This document shows, piece after piece, positions 9,169 to 17,538 of a DNA stretch of 38,219 nt. The stretch lies in assembly GCF_003999375.1 (NCBI RefSeq), contig NZ_RJLC01000012.1, positions 1 to 38,219 of the forward strand. The letters are read 5' to 3'. The notes beneath the pieces are model-generated. The model made no database searches. It had not been told where the DNA came from and was given only the letters and a program-made list of their open reading frames with translations. How positions within the stretch are numbered: position 1 is the first letter of the stretch; each line of letters begins with the position of its first letter. The DNA is from Pseudidiomarina mangrovi (lineage in GTDB: Bacteria > Pseudomonadota > Gammaproteobacteria > Enterobacterales > Alteromonadaceae). The position numbers and the translations under genes are program-made.

Positions 9169-9735
9169 CTAAGTTTGGCTAGCTAACACCTTAGCTACCG
9201 GGGCAAAACTACGGCGATGCAGTGGGCACGCTCCGTGTTCTGCTAGCGCCGCTAAATGCGCTGCAGTGGGGTAGCCTTTATGCTGGGCAAAATTATACTG
9301 CGGGTAGCTCTGGTGCCAGGCCAGTAGCTGCCGATCCCGCTCTACCTTGGCTAGAATCGATGCCGCACCAATACAGAGTTCCAAGCCATCACCACCTATA
9401 ATAGCGCGCGCTGGTACCTGCAATTTCGGTAGCTTGTTGCCATCCACCAACACTTCACTGGGTTGCACCGGCAGCGCTTCAATGGCACGCTTCATCGCCA
9501 ATAGCGACGCCTGCAAAATATTAATGGCATCAATTTCATCCGCGTCACACTGGGCAATGGCCCAATACAGTGCGTTTTGTTTAATTTCGTCGCTCAGCGC
9601 TTGGCGCTTCTTCTCTGACAATTTTTTCGAGTCATTAATACCGGCTATGGGCCGCAATGGGTCTAAAATAACCGCTGCTGCCACTACCGGGCCAGCAATT
9701 GGCCCGCGCCCTGCTTCATCTGTTCCACAAATCAT
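9169..9735 (-). CDS. rnhB: Ribonuclease HII
   Basis: RNase HII nicks the RNA strand of RNA/DNA hybrids and starts removal of ribonucleotides misincorporated in DNA. The 188 residues carry all four catalytic acids with the spacing of the E. coli enzyme: Asp6 and Glu7 (GTDEAGRG), Asp98 (VLVDGNKLP) and Asp116 (IIGGDGLE). The SxLAKVxRD segment ([10 protein letters not shown]) is also present. The protein begins almost directly at the catalytic loop, about ten residues shorter at the N-terminus than E. coli RnhB, which is common. In E. coli rnhB lies between lpxB and dnaE. Here it is alone, tail-to-tail with argE and head-to-head with the AbgT transporter, about 20 kb from dnaE. Confidence 0.97.
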   Translation of the reverse strand: MICGTDEAGRGPIAGPVVAAAVILDPLRPIAGINDSKKLSEKKRQALSDEIKQNALYWAIAQCDADEIDAINILQASLLAMKRAIEALPVQPSEVLVDGNKLPKLQVPARAIIGGDGLELCIGAASILAKVERDRQLLAWHQSYPQYNFAQHKGYPTAAHLAALAEHGACPLHRRSFAPVAKVLASQT

Positions 9736-9747
9736 AGCGTTCCGTGT

Positions 9748-9776
9748 TTGGTTATCAGGTAAGTTGTGGGTATGAT
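9748..9776 (+). promoter_or_regulatory. Candidate promoter of the AbgT transporter gene
   Basis: The plus strand in the 84-base divergent gap shows TTGGTT (9748-9753), a 17-base spacer and TATGAT (9771-9776), about 43 bases before the transporter ATG. The -10 is five of six to consensus and the -35 three of six, so this is a moderate sigma-70 match. An AGGGG ribosome-binding site lies at about 9810. Confidence 0.35.
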
Positions 9777-9819
9777 ACGTGCGTGAACATCATAATAACA
9801 ACACAACAAGGGGCATTTC

Positions 9820-11361
9820 ATGTCTGAACAATCCACCTTGCTATATCGCATTCTTGATCGCGTTGAACGGGTTGGTAACAAACTTCCCGACCCAGCGGTC
9901 ATGTTCTTTGGTCTCCTCCTCATTGTTTGGGTGCTGAGTTGGGCGCTGTCTGGTGTCACCTTTGATGCCAAGCATCCGCTGACTGGCGTTGACGTGACCG
10001 TGAACAACCTGCTGGCTGGTCCAGCCTTGGCCGATTTCTTCGCCAAAATGGTCAACACCTTTATGAGCTTTACCCCGCTTGGGGTGGTGCTGGTAGCCAT
10101 GTTAGGTGTGGGTGTGGCGGAGCGCAGTGGCTTTATTAACGTTGCCATCAAGTTAATGCTCAATGTCACCCCGAAAATGCTGCTCACCCCAGTATTGATT
10201 CTGGTGGCGATTGTTAGCCACACTGCGGTAGACGCCGGTTATGTATTGGTAATTCCACTGGGTGGGGTGATTTTCTATGCCGCCGGTCGTCATCCACTAG
10301 CGGGTATTGCCGCTGCCTTTGCCGGGGTATCCGGTGGTTTCAGCGCCAACTTTGTGCCATCTGCCATTGACCCAATGCTGCAAGGGCTGAGCCAGAGCGC
10401 CGCGAATATTCTGGACCCGGCAGTGCAGCTGAACTCATTGAACAACTGGTTCTTTACCGCTGCATCATCGTTCGTGGTAATTGCTGTGGGCTGGTTCCTG
10501 ACCGATAAAGTGGTTGAGCCGCGCTTGAAAAAAGTGCAGCTTGATGGCGATCAAGACGATATGCCAACCCTTGACGATGTCACCCCGCGTGACCGTAAGG
10601 CGTTCCGCTGGGCCAGCCTAGCCATGCTCGCGGGTATCGGTTTGCTGACCTATGTATCGCTGATGGAAGGTACGCCGTTGGCGGACCCGAATACCGGCGA
10701 GCTATCGTCTTTCGGTGCGCCGTTGATGCAAATGATTGTACCTCTGATCTTCTTGCTGTTTGTTATTCCAGGCATTGTGCATGGCTATGTGGCCGGCAGC
10801 TTTAATACCTCGAAAGACATCATTGACGCCATGACCAAATCGATGGAAGGCATGGCCTACTACATGGTCATGGCGTTCTTCTGTGCGCTATTCATCAAAG
10901 CCTTCGCCGATTCAAATCTAGGTACCTTGTTGTCAGTAAAAGGCGCTAACTTCCTCAGTTCATTGCAACTGAGTGGCGGTGTGACCATGGTCAGCATGAT
11001 CCTGCTGGTGGCCTTCATCAACCTGTTTATCGGCTCTGCCGGGGCGAAATGGGCGCTGATTTCGCCGATTTTTATCCCCATGCTGATGCAACTGGGCTAC
11101 TCACCGGACCTGACCCAAGCAGCTTACCGTGTCGGTGACTCCATCAGTAACATCATCACGCCGCTACTGCCGTACTTCCCGCTCATCGTGTTGTACTGTC
11201 AGCGTTACGTGAAGAGCACAGGCATTGGCTCGTTGGTTGCCATGATGCTGCCGTATTCGGTGGTATTGCTGGTGACTTGGTCGGCGTTCTTGATTATCTA
11301 CTGGATGCTGGGCATTCCACTTGGTTTAGGTGCAAGTTATACCTATCCAGCAGCAGGCTAA
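9820..11361 (+). CDS. AbgT-family transporter (p-aminobenzoyl-glutamate/antimetabolite)
   Basis: The 513-residue inner-membrane protein has about a dozen hydrophobic segments. AbgT-family signatures include RVERVGNKLPDP near the N-terminus (14-25), GVGVAERSGFI, AVDAGYVLVIPLGG, SGGFSANFVPSAIDPML and the late GSAGAKWALISPIFIPML and GDSISNIITPLLPYFP stretches. Known members either import p-aminobenzoyl-glutamate (E. coli AbgT) or export sulfonamides (MtrF, YdaH); sequence alone does not tell which applies here. There is no abgA/abgB pair beside it. The nearby M20 enzyme is clearly ArgE. The SDR gene follows 18 bases later on the same strand and is probably cotranscribed. Confidence 0.94.
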   Translation: MSEQSTLLYRILDRVERVGNKLPDPAVMFFGLLLIVWVLSWALSGVTFDAKHPLTGVDVTVNNLLAGPALADFFAKMVNTFMSFTPLGVVLVAMLGVGVAERSGFINVAIKLMLNVTPKMLLTPVLILVAIVSHTAVDAGYVLVIPLGGVIFYAAGRHPLAGIAAAFAGVSGGFSANFVPSAIDPMLQGLSQSAANILDPAVQLNSLNNWFFTAASSFVVIAVGWFLTDKVVEPRLKKVQLDGDQDDMPTLDDVTPRDRKAFRWASLAMLAGIGLLTYVSLMEGTPLADPNTGELSSFGAPLMQMIVPLIFLLFVIPGIVHGYVAGSFNTSKDIIDAMTKSMEGMAYYMVMAFFCALFIKAFADSNLGTLLSVKGANFLSSLQLSGGVTMVSMILLVAFINLFIGSAGAKWALISPIFIPMLMQLGYSPDLTQAAYRVGDSISNIITPLLPYFPLIVLYCQRYVKSTGIGSLVAMMLPYSVVLLVTWSAFLIIYWMLGIPLGLGASYTYPAAG

Positions 11362-11379
11362 TCAGAGAGTGAGGTAAGT

Positions 11380-12162
11380 ATGTATTTTAACGGTAAAACA
11401 GTGTGGTTAACGGGCGCCTCCAGTGGTATTGGTTTAGCCATGGCTGAGCAATTGGCGCAAGCCGGGGCCCATCTCATACTTACCTCACGCCGTGCCGACG
11501 CGCTGGAACAGGTGCGGCTGAGCTTGGCCCATCCTGAACGGCATAAGGTATTGGCACTTGATCTGGCTCAGCCGGAGCAAGCAGCCATTGCCGCACAACA
11601 GGCACTGGGCGATCAAGTGGTAGATATTTTGATCAACAACGCTGGCGTGTCACAGCGCTCGTTGATTTTAGATACCGACCTCAGCGTGTACCGAAAGCTG
11701 ATGGAAATCGACTATTTTGGCGTAGTAGCACTGACCAAGTTAGTGCTACCGCGCATGGTCGAGCGCCGCAGCGGGCAAATTGTCACGGTGTCGTCAGTAG
11801 CCGGTAAAATAGGTACCAAGCTGCGCAGCGGCTATAACGGTGCCAAGTTTGGGGTGATAGGCTTTATGGATTCGTTACGCGCTGAAACCGCCCAATATGG
11901 TTTAGTAGTCACCTCTATCCTACCCGGCTTCATCAACACCCAAGTGGCACACAACTCCCTCACCGGTGATGGCTCAGCACTTGGCCACGAAGACCCTGAC
12001 AACGCCGGCGGCATTTCCGCAGAAAAATGTGCGCGGCAGTCGTTACGTGCCATTGCTGCCGGCAAAGCAGAAGTGGTGATTGGCTCAGGCATGTCCAAGT
12101 TAGCACCGTTGTTGCAACGCTTCTTTCCCGGCCTAGTGCGCCGCATGATCGCCAAACGCTGA
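11380..12162 (+). CDS. Short-chain dehydrogenase/reductase (SDR family)
   Basis: The 260-residue classical SDR has the nucleotide-binding TGASSGIG at 11-18, NNAG at 86-89, catalytic Ser near 138-139 (VSSVAGK) and the YxxxK pair Tyr152/Lys156 (YNGAK). The arginines after strand 2 (TSRRAD) suggest NADP(H) preference. The overall pattern (WLTGASSGIG, KIGTKLRSGYNGAKFGVIGF, a basic tail) resembles DHRS7-like SDRs that act on lipid or steroid-like ketones, but the substrate is unknown. GAGG precedes the ATG by about seven bases. The last 30 bases overlap, tail to tail, the end of the membrane protein gene on the other strand, and no terminator separates the two. Confidence 0.93.
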   Translation: MYFNGKTVWLTGASSGIGLAMAEQLAQAGAHLILTSRRADALEQVRLSLAHPERHKVLALDLAQPEQAAIAAQQALGDQVVDILINNAGVSQRSLILDTDLSVYRKLMEIDYFGVVALTKLVLPRMVERRSGQIVTVSSVAGKIGTKLRSGYNGAKFGVIGFMDSLRAETAQYGLVVTSILPGFINTQVAHNSLTGDGSALGHEDPDNAGGISAEKCARQSLRAIAAGKAEVVIGSGMSKLAPLLQRFFPGLVRRMIAKR

Positions 12163-12996
12163 TTTTTGGTGGGTAGCACTTTTTGGTGCTAACGCCCGCC
12201 AGATGACCATCGCACTTAGGTAGGTATATAGTTCCAATAATAGCGTAAACGAAGCCGGTTCAAGCCGGTATTGGGACTGAATCTGCCATGGTGCAAATAT
12301 CACTAACCACGACATGGTGAGAAAAGTTACCTGTGCTCTCGAAGTGGTAATAAAAACACCAGCAGCACAAAACAAGAAGATTATTGCCTGTATAAATGGC
12401 AACCCTATCTGAACCTTAGCGAGAGATTTATCACCCATAGTGGCAGCTGTGTTTGCAACCTCAACAGCCTGCTCAGTATTCACAAAAACACTCACACATA
12501 CCACCGCTAATGCCAGTAAAGCCGTTATTCCTTTGAATACTGTTGAACGAATGACTTTGTCAAACCCGTTTGAAAATAGCTTCGACTTCTCTACATCCCG
12601 AGCAAATAACAGGCCAACGGCTGCGACACTTAACATAAATAAACCTTCATCAACCGTGCCGACAACTATTACCGATTGATACGGGGCAATTGGAATAAAA
12701 TAGCCAGACACAAATATTAGATAAAAGGCGACTCGCGGCCAACGCCCCGATAATGTCAGTAATAGGGGGAATAAATATAGCAGAGCAGAATACCAAGTGC
12801 TCGATAGAATCCATTCCAACGGGTCCGCGACACTAACAAACTCAGCAGCTTTTAACAGCGTTATATAATTAGTGAATATGTGTTCATCTACCCAATACCA
12901 ATATTGCCAGTATACAAAATGGTATATATAGATGAGCAGCATAGCACTCAATGCAAGTATTCGATCTAGTGAAATTCGATAGTCGTTTTGAAGCAT
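12133..12996 (-). CDS. Polytopic membrane protein of unknown family
   Basis: I do not recognise this protein. It has about 287 residues with roughly seven or eight hydrophobic helices: LALSAMLLIYIYHF near the start, LLYLFPLLLTLSG, VAFYLIFVSGYFI, LFMLSVAAVGLLFA, ITALLALAVVCVSVF, AIIFLFCAAGVFI, FLTMSWLVIFAPW and a C-terminal LLLELYTYLSAMVIW. A soluble stretch of about 40 residues (VNTEQAVEVANTAATMGDKS) lies between helices. No catalytic motif was seen. A TTG at 12999 is an alternative start; the ATG at 12996 is preferred. It follows the small exported protein gene by about 25 bases and is probably cotranscribed with it. Hand counts give about 34% G+C at 12841-12960 against about 53% at 11821-11880, which suggests later acquisition. 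Confidence 0.8.
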   Translation of the reverse strand: MLQNDYRISLDRILALSAMLLIYIYHFVYWQYWYWVDEHIFTNYITLLKAAEFVSVADPLEWILSSTWYSALLYLFPLLLTLSGRWPRVAFYLIFVSGYFIPIAPYQSVIVVGTVDEGLFMLSVAAVGLLFARDVEKSKLFSNGFDKVIRSTVFKGITALLALAVVCVSVFVNTEQAVEVANTAATMGDKSLAKVQIGLPFIQAIIFLFCAAGVFITTSRAQVTFLTMSWLVIFAPWQIQSQYRLEPASFTLLLELYTYLSAMVIWRALAPKSATHQKSAFGDHAAH

Positions 12997-13023
12997 CAAT
13001 TAAAATTCCAAAATCGTTCAATT

Positions 13024-13446
13024 TTACTGTGATTGATTCATAAAGGTAGCTAGATTATCAATCACGATTTTTTGAGGACACAGTGAAAATTCGCCCACCG
13101 GGTGGTAACTCATGGCAATTTTCACTATATAATCGCTAGCAAGCGGCATGCAGCCCGTTGATACATATTTATCGTCCGCAATTGATGTTGATAATTCTGT
13201 TGCTGCGATTAGCGTACCTGAAGAAGAGTAAATCGCTGCATTAGCGACCAAATCGTTTGAATTTGCACTTTCGATGAATAGGGGCGAGACAATATCGACA
13301 ATCGTACATATCTCATCAGCAGAAGCTGATGGCGGCGATACAACCAAAGCGCGAATATCAGACTGAATAATAGTCGTTTCGATATTCTCACAGGCTAATG
13401 TCGATGCAGTTCCAAAAATTAGCGCTAAAGATACCAGTCTCTGCAT
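13024..13446 (-). CDS. Small exported protein of unknown function
   Basis: This 140-residue protein has a clear signal peptide (MQRLVSLALIFGTASTLA) cleaved just before Cys19. STLAC is a poor lipobox (threonine at -3), so signal peptidase I cleavage after ALA-like TLA and lipidation at Cys19 are both possible. The mature part has four cysteines (19, 47, 99, 123) and so could hold two disulfides in the periplasm. Its composition is rich in Ser, Ala, Ile and Asp with beta-strand-like stretches (AAIYSSSGTLIAATEL, SDYIVKIAMSYH), consistent with a small beta-sandwich; this is inference. AAGGA lies about eight bases before the ATG. It lies directly upstream of the membrane protein gene. No family is recognised. 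Confidence 0.72.
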   Translation of the reverse strand: MQRLVSLALIFGTASTLACENIETTIIQSDIRALVVSPPSASADEICTIVDIVSPLFIESANSNDLVANAAIYSSSGTLIAATELSTSIADDKYVSTGCMPLASDYIVKIAMSYHPVGEFSLCPQKIVIDNLATFMNQSQ

Positions 13447-13580
13447 GATCTATTCCTTGCGACTAAGAAGATCCAGTTCAGAAATTAACATCGCCTGACC
13501 ATCGTTGACCTTCTTTAAATAAGCTCATGAGAGTGAGCGCTTATAGTTAACATGTCAATTAAATGTTGTAATCACGACAT

Positions 13581-13608
13581 AAAAAAGGCAGCCAAAGCTG
13601 CCTTTTTT
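13581..13608 (-). terminator. Rho-independent terminator of the bkd operon
   Basis: A perfect stem GGCAGC/GCTGCC (13587-13592 and 13597-13602) closes a four-base loop and is flanked by six A and six T. It lies 17 bases beyond the stop of the E2 gene in the direction of transcription. The A/T flanks make it work in either orientation. Confidence 0.9.
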
Positions 13609-13625
13609 GATCTGCTGCACGATGA

Positions 13626-15194
13626 CTAAACCATATGCACTAGCATGCTGGTTGGGTCTTCGAGGAATTGCTGCCAACGTTTGTTGAAGCGCGCAATGGT
13701 GCCGCCGTCAATGATACGGTGATCGCCGGACCAGCTGGCCACCATGATCTTGCGGGCAACTACGTTGCCTTGAGCGTCAAAGCGCGGTAGCTCTTGCACC
13801 CGGCCCAACGCCACAATGGCAGCTTCTGGCTTATTAATGATAGGCGTTGCCACGGTGCCACCAATCACCCCAATGTTGGAGATGCTGATGGTGCCACCCT
13901 TCATATCTTCCTGCGCCACACGGCCCTCACGGGCGGCATTGGTCAAGCGTGTCACCTCATTGGCGATATCAATGATGCTCTTGTTCTGTACTTGCTTGAT
14001 ATTCGGTACCAGCAAGCCAATTTTGGTATCAACCGCCATACCAATGTTGTGATCATCAAAATAAGTCAGCTCGGTGCAATCATCGTTGACCTGCGCATTC
14101 ATGATAGGGAATTCTTTTAGCGCCAGTGACATGGCTTTGATAAAGAACGGCATCATGGTGATACGCACGCCCTGCTCGGCATAGCGCTCTTTAAGCTGCT
14201 TCTGCAGTGCCATAACCGCTGTCAGGTCAAACTCTTCGGCATAGGTGAAATGCGGAATCGTGCTGACCGAATTCATCATGGCTTTGGCCATGGCAGCTTT
14301 TACTCCGCGAATTGGCTCAACCCGCTTACCACCGATGCTTGCTGCCGCAACAGCTGGCTTTTCTGCGGATGGCTGCGTTGCAGCCGGCGCGGTAGCTTTG
14401 CCACCTTGGGCAAAGGCTTCTACGTCTTCTTTCATGACGCGGCCCTTGGCACCAGAACCTGGCACTTGAGCGATATCAATGCTCAATTCACGGGCGCGAC
14501 GACGTACCGCTGGGCTGGCAATAGCTTTGCCGCTGCTGGCAGCCATTGGTGCTACAGCTGAACCAGCGCTAACGCTGGCTGCTTTTGGTGCTTCCGCCGG
14601 TGCTGGGGTTGCCTGAGCGCCTTTGACGTCACTGCGACGAATAGCAAACAACGGCTCATGCACCTTGGCAATATCACCTTGCTGGTAATACAGCTTGGCA
14701 ACAACGCCGGCATTTTTAGCAGGAATTTGTACCAAGGCTTTGTCAGTCATCACGTCGACCACTGGCTGGTCTTCGGCAATAACGTCGCCTTCTTTGACCT
14801 GCCATTCAACGATCTCGCATTCAACAATACCTTCGCCGATATCGGGCAGGATAAAGTCTTCGACCACTTCAGCCGAACTGTTGGTTGTAGCTGCTGCCAC
14901 TGATTCAGTTTTTGCCGCCGGAGCCGGAGCCGGAGCCGGAGCGGCTTCTACACCACCCGCTTCAGTAATGGCAAACAACGGCTCATGCACCTTAGCAATG
15001 TCGCCTTTGGCGTAATACAGCTTAGCCACCACGCCGTCGCTTTTAGCTGGAATTTGCACTAAGGCTTTGTCAGTCATCACATCAACCACCGGCTGATCTT
15101 CTTTGATGCTGTCGCCTTCTTTCACCAACCACTCAACAATCTCACATTCAACGATGCCTTCGCCGATGTCAGGTAAGATAAAATCTTTACTCAT
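13626..15194 (-). CDS. bkdB: Branched-chain 2-oxoacid dehydrogenase E2 (lipoamide acyltransferase), two lipoyl domains
   Basis: E2 forms the core of the complex and passes the acyl group from lipoyl-lysine to CoA. Counting from the ATG at 15194, lipoyl domain 1 spans about residues 5-76 (lipoyl Lys43 in MTDKALVQ) and lipoyl domain 2 about 114-185 (Lys152). An Ala/Pro linker separates them. A peripheral-subunit-binding domain follows (SPAVRRRARELSIDI...GRVMKEDV, about 225-262), then the catalytic domain ending with SGDHRIIDGG, which holds the active-site His and Asp. The two lipoyl domains are identical at about 65 of 72 positions. An ATG at 15200 is also in frame, but AAGAGG is nine bases before the 15194 ATG and only three before the other. 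The E1 subunits make a branched-chain rather than pyruvate role likely. E3 is not in the window. Confidence 0.93.
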   Translation of the reverse strand: MSKDFILPDIGEGIVECEIVEWLVKEGDSIKEDQPVVDVMTDKALVQIPAKSDGVVAKLYYAKGDIAKVHEPLFAITEAGGVEAAPAPAPAPAAKTESVAAATTNSSAEVVEDFILPDIGEGIVECEIVEWQVKEGDVIAEDQPVVDVMTDKALVQIPAKNAGVVAKLYYQQGDIAKVHEPLFAIRRSDVKGAQATPAPAEAPKAASVSAGSAVAPMAASSGKAIASPAVRRRARELSIDIAQVPGSGAKGRVMKEDVEAFAQGGKATAPAATQPSAEKPAVAAASIGGKRVEPIRGVKAAMAKAMMNSVSTIPHFTYAEEFDLTAVMALQKQLKERYAEQGVRITMMPFFIKAMSLALKEFPIMNAQVNDDCTELTYFDDHNIGMAVDTKIGLLVPNIKQVQNKSIIDIANEVTRLTNAAREGRVAQEDMKGGTISISNIGVIGGTVATPIINKPEAAIVALGRVQELPRFDAQGNVVARKIMVASWSGDHRIIDGGTIARFNKRWQQFLEDPTSMLVHMV

Positions 15195-15207
15195 GCGCAT
15201 GGGCCTC

Positions 15208-16185
15208 TTAGTAGCTCATTGAAGCTTTGATGGCTTCGTAGACTTTCAGGTGATCAACAAAATATTCTTTTTCATGACACAGCGGATACGGAGTATCTAA
15301 GCCGCACACCCGAGCGATGGGCGATTCCAAGTACAAGAAGCAACGCTCTTGAATGCTGGCGGCAATTTCACTGGCAAAACCATTGGTTAGTGGCGCCTCT
15401 TGGGTGACCACTAAGCGGCCGGTTTTCTGCACCGACGCGGCAACAGTGTCAATGTCCCACGGCAAGATACTGACAAGGTCGATCACTTCGCAATCAATAC
15501 CGTCTTTAGCGGCCATTTCAGCGGCTTTCTCAGCCATCTCAACCTGCGCGCCCCATGCCAATACGGTGATATCTTTACCCTCTTTGACAATATCGGCTTT
15601 GCCAATTTCTAAGCGATACTCTTCTTCAGGTACTTCACCAACGGACGCCCGATACAACCGCTTTGGCTCCATGAACAGCACTGGGTTCGGGTCAAAAATA
15701 GCGCTTAATAATAAGCCTTTAGCCATGTACGGGTTACGCGGCATGACGATTTTTAAACCCGGGGTATGGGCGAAATAAGCTTCTGGCGACTGTGAGTGAT
15801 AATGACCACCGGCAATACCGCCACCGTATGGGGTACGAATGGTTAAGCCACCAACGTTAAACTCGTTGCCTGAGCGATAGCGGAACTTGGCAGATTCGTT
15901 AACGATTTGGTCAAAGGCCGGGAAGATATAGTCACCGAACTGAATCTCAGCCACGGCGTAGCTGCCTTGTGACGCCAAACCATTGGCAAAACCTAAAATA
16001 CCTTGCTCAACCAGTGGGGTGTTGAAGTTGCGATCGCGGCCATATTTGGCCGTTAAGCCAGAGGTTGCGCGAAATACCCCACCAAAGGCGCCAGTGTCTT
16101 CACCGAAACTGTACACGTTACGATGATTGGTCATGGCAATATCAAGGGCGTTGTTGATCGCCTGCAATAAATTCATCTTAGCCAT
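15208..16185 (-). CDS. bkdA2: Branched-chain 2-oxoacid dehydrogenase E1 beta subunit
   Basis: The 325-residue transketolase-like subunit pairs with E1alpha to decarboxylate the oxoacid using thiamine diphosphate. Recognisable segments are [17 protein letters not shown] and [16 protein letters not shown] (cofactor pocket side), [34 protein letters not shown] and the C-terminal transketolase domain ([21 protein letters not shown]...). The HSQSPEA segment contains the histidine typical of this subunit. It starts three bases after the E1alpha stop with GGAG about nine bases before the ATG, and it ends 13 bases before the E2 start, so the three genes form one operon. Length is normal for BCKDH E1beta. 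Confidence 0.94.
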   Translation of the reverse strand: MAKMNLLQAINNALDIAMTNHRNVYSFGEDTGAFGGVFRATSGLTAKYGRDRNFNTPLVEQGILGFANGLASQGSYAVAEIQFGDYIFPAFDQIVNESAKFRYRSGNEFNVGGLTIRTPYGGGIAGGHYHSQSPEAYFAHTPGLKIVMPRNPYMAKGLLLSAIFDPNPVLFMEPKRLYRASVGEVPEEEYRLEIGKADIVKEGKDITVLAWGAQVEMAEKAAEMAAKDGIDCEVIDLVSILPWDIDTVAASVQKTGRLVVTQEAPLTNGFASEIAASIQERCFLYLESPIARVCGLDTPYPLCHEKEYFVDHLKVYEAIKASMSY

Positions 16186-16187
16186 GA

Positions 16188-17384
16188 TTAACGCTCCTCA
16201 TCCAAACGCGAAGCCGTTTTCGGATAGGCTTCTGGATACTTACGAATATGCGCTTTGAGTTGCTCCAACTGCTGTTTAAGCTGTGCTGGCGGAGTGTCAT
16301 AGACATCTTCGATAATTTCATCGACGTGCGGTACGGCAATGGTTTCTGCCGCTTTTAACGCGTCTAGCACCAAGGCTTTCTGCTCAGCATAGTGGCTTTC
16401 GGCATCGTCATTGTCCAACCAACCTTTGCTGACCAACCATTTCTGGAAGCGCGCAACCGGATCTTTGCTACGCCAGCCAGCTTCTTCTTCGCGGGTACGG
16501 TAACCGGTTGGGTCGTCTGACGTTGAGTGGCCGGCCATGCGATACGACATGCCTTCAATCAGTACCGGCTCATTATGCTCGACGGCTAATTTGCGCGCTA
16601 ATTGGGTGGCGTGATACACCGCCAACACATCGTTGCCATCTACGCGAATGGTCTTCATACCATAGGCCACACCGCGCGGGGCAATGCCGTCACCGGCATA
16701 TTGTTCACCTTGTGATGGCGTTGAAATGGCATAACCGTTGTTACGGCAGAAGAAAATCACCGGCACTTTAAATACTGCCGCCATATTCAGGCCTGCATGA
16801 AAGTCGCCTTCTGACGCGGCGCCCTCACCAAAATAACAGATGGTACAGGTACCGCTTTGGTCCATTTTTTGACCGTAGGCATAGCCCGTGGCCTGTGGAA
16901 TTTGCGTGGCCAATGGCGAAGCGATGGTCATGAAGTTCAACCGTGCACAGCCATAATGCACAGGCATTTGCCGGCCTTTGCCCAAGTCACGCTCGTTAGA
17001 GAATAACTGGTTCATGAATTCTTCAATGCTAAAGCCGCGGTAGGCTAAGGCGCCCTGCTCGCGATATTGCCCCATGATCATGTCGCGGCTATCCAGTGCT
17101 GCAGCCGAGCCAATACTGGCAGCTTCTTCACCCAGTGAGGATAAGTAAAAGCTGATACGCCCTTGGCGCTGCGCTGCAATCATCCGTTCATCGAGAATGC
17201 GAATGAACTGCATGGTACGGAAGATCTTCAATGCCGTGTCTTGGTCCAGATCCGGAGCATCCACACCTTTGTGGAGCGTGCCGTCTTCTTTGAGGATTTG
17301 CAGCATAGGGATATTTAGCGCCCTGGCGTCTAAAAATGACGCTTTGGTAACGATATCCAGCTGGTGTTTCGTGTCCTTCGCCAT
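16188..17384 (-). CDS. bkdA1: Branched-chain 2-oxoacid dehydrogenase E1 alpha subunit
   Basis: This is the thiamine-diphosphate subunit that first attacks branched-chain 2-oxoacids from leucine, isoleucine and valine. The ThDP motif is [19 protein letters not shown] followed by [27 protein letters not shown] matches the HSTSDD loop that distinguishes branched-chain E1alpha from pyruvate E1alpha. RQMPVHYG and [11 protein letters not shown] are also typical. The frame can be extended to a GTG at 17453, but the ATG at 17384 (MAKDTKHQ) gives the family's usual N-terminus, has a GAGAG stretch just upstream and leaves room for the candidate promoter. It heads the E1alpha-E1beta-E2 operon. Confidence 0.93.
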   Translation of the reverse strand: MAKDTKHQLDIVTKASFLDARALNIPMLQILKEDGTLHKGVDAPDLDQDTALKIFRTMQFIRILDERMIAAQRQGRISFYLSSLGEEAASIGSAAALDSRDMIMGQYREQGALAYRGFSIEEFMNQLFSNERDLGKGRQMPVHYGCARLNFMTIASPLATQIPQATGYAYGQKMDQSGTCTICYFGEGAASEGDFHAGLNMAAVFKVPVIFFCRNNGYAISTPSQGEQYAGDGIAPRGVAYGMKTIRVDGNDVLAVYHATQLARKLAVEHNEPVLIEGMSYRMAGHSTSDDPTGYRTREEEAGWRSKDPVARFQKWLVSKGWLDNDDAESHYAEQKALVLDALKAAETIAVPHVDEIIEDVYDTPPAQLKQQLEQLKAHIRKYPEAYPKTASRLDEER

Positions 17385-17437
17385 AACTCTCTCGTTCTGT
17401 ACGTTCGTTAGAATACTGTCGGTCATTGAACTAGCCG

Positions 17438-17469
17438 ATAAAAGTGCGCTCACTTTACCTTCACGTCAA
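17438..17469 (-). promoter_or_regulatory. Candidate bkd promoter with 16-base imperfect palindrome
   Basis: Upstream of E1alpha the minus strand has TTGACGTGAAGGTAAA (17469-17454), an imperfect palindrome with half-sites TTGACGT and TTTACCT. Its TTGACG could be the -35, and TTTTAT at 17443-17438 would be the -10, with a 20-base spacer. Over-long spacers are typical of promoters activated by MerR-family regulators. From memory, LiuR, a MerR-family regulator, controls branched-chain amino acid catabolism in many proteobacteria through motifs of similar TTGACGT look. A start site near 17431 would fit translation from the ATG at 17384. Assignment to LiuR is inference. Confidence 0.3.
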
Positions 17470-17538
17470 CTTACATGCAAATAGCCGTAGTTAAAATTCA
17501 TCGCAAGCGTGCGTAAATCCACCGTAACACGGGTGTTG

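Noticed and set aside
9158-9200. A bidirectional terminator between argE and rnhB
   Set aside because: Only short CTAGC/GCTAG and AGCTA/TAGCT repeats were found, without a T-run on either strand.
7997-11361. An abg-like operon of an M20 peptidase with an AbgT transporter
   Set aside because: The M20 protein is ArgE by full-length resemblance, and rnhB on the opposite strand separates it from the transporter.
12133-12996. Membrane protein as an acyltransferase or MFS transporter
   Set aside because: No catalytic histidine motif or MFS motif A was seen, and the helix number is too low for an MFS protein.
17186-17538. Longer E1alpha from a GTG at 17453
   Set aside because: The extra 23 residues do not look like the family N-terminus and would start upstream of the candidate promoter's transcript start; the ATG at 17384 fits better.
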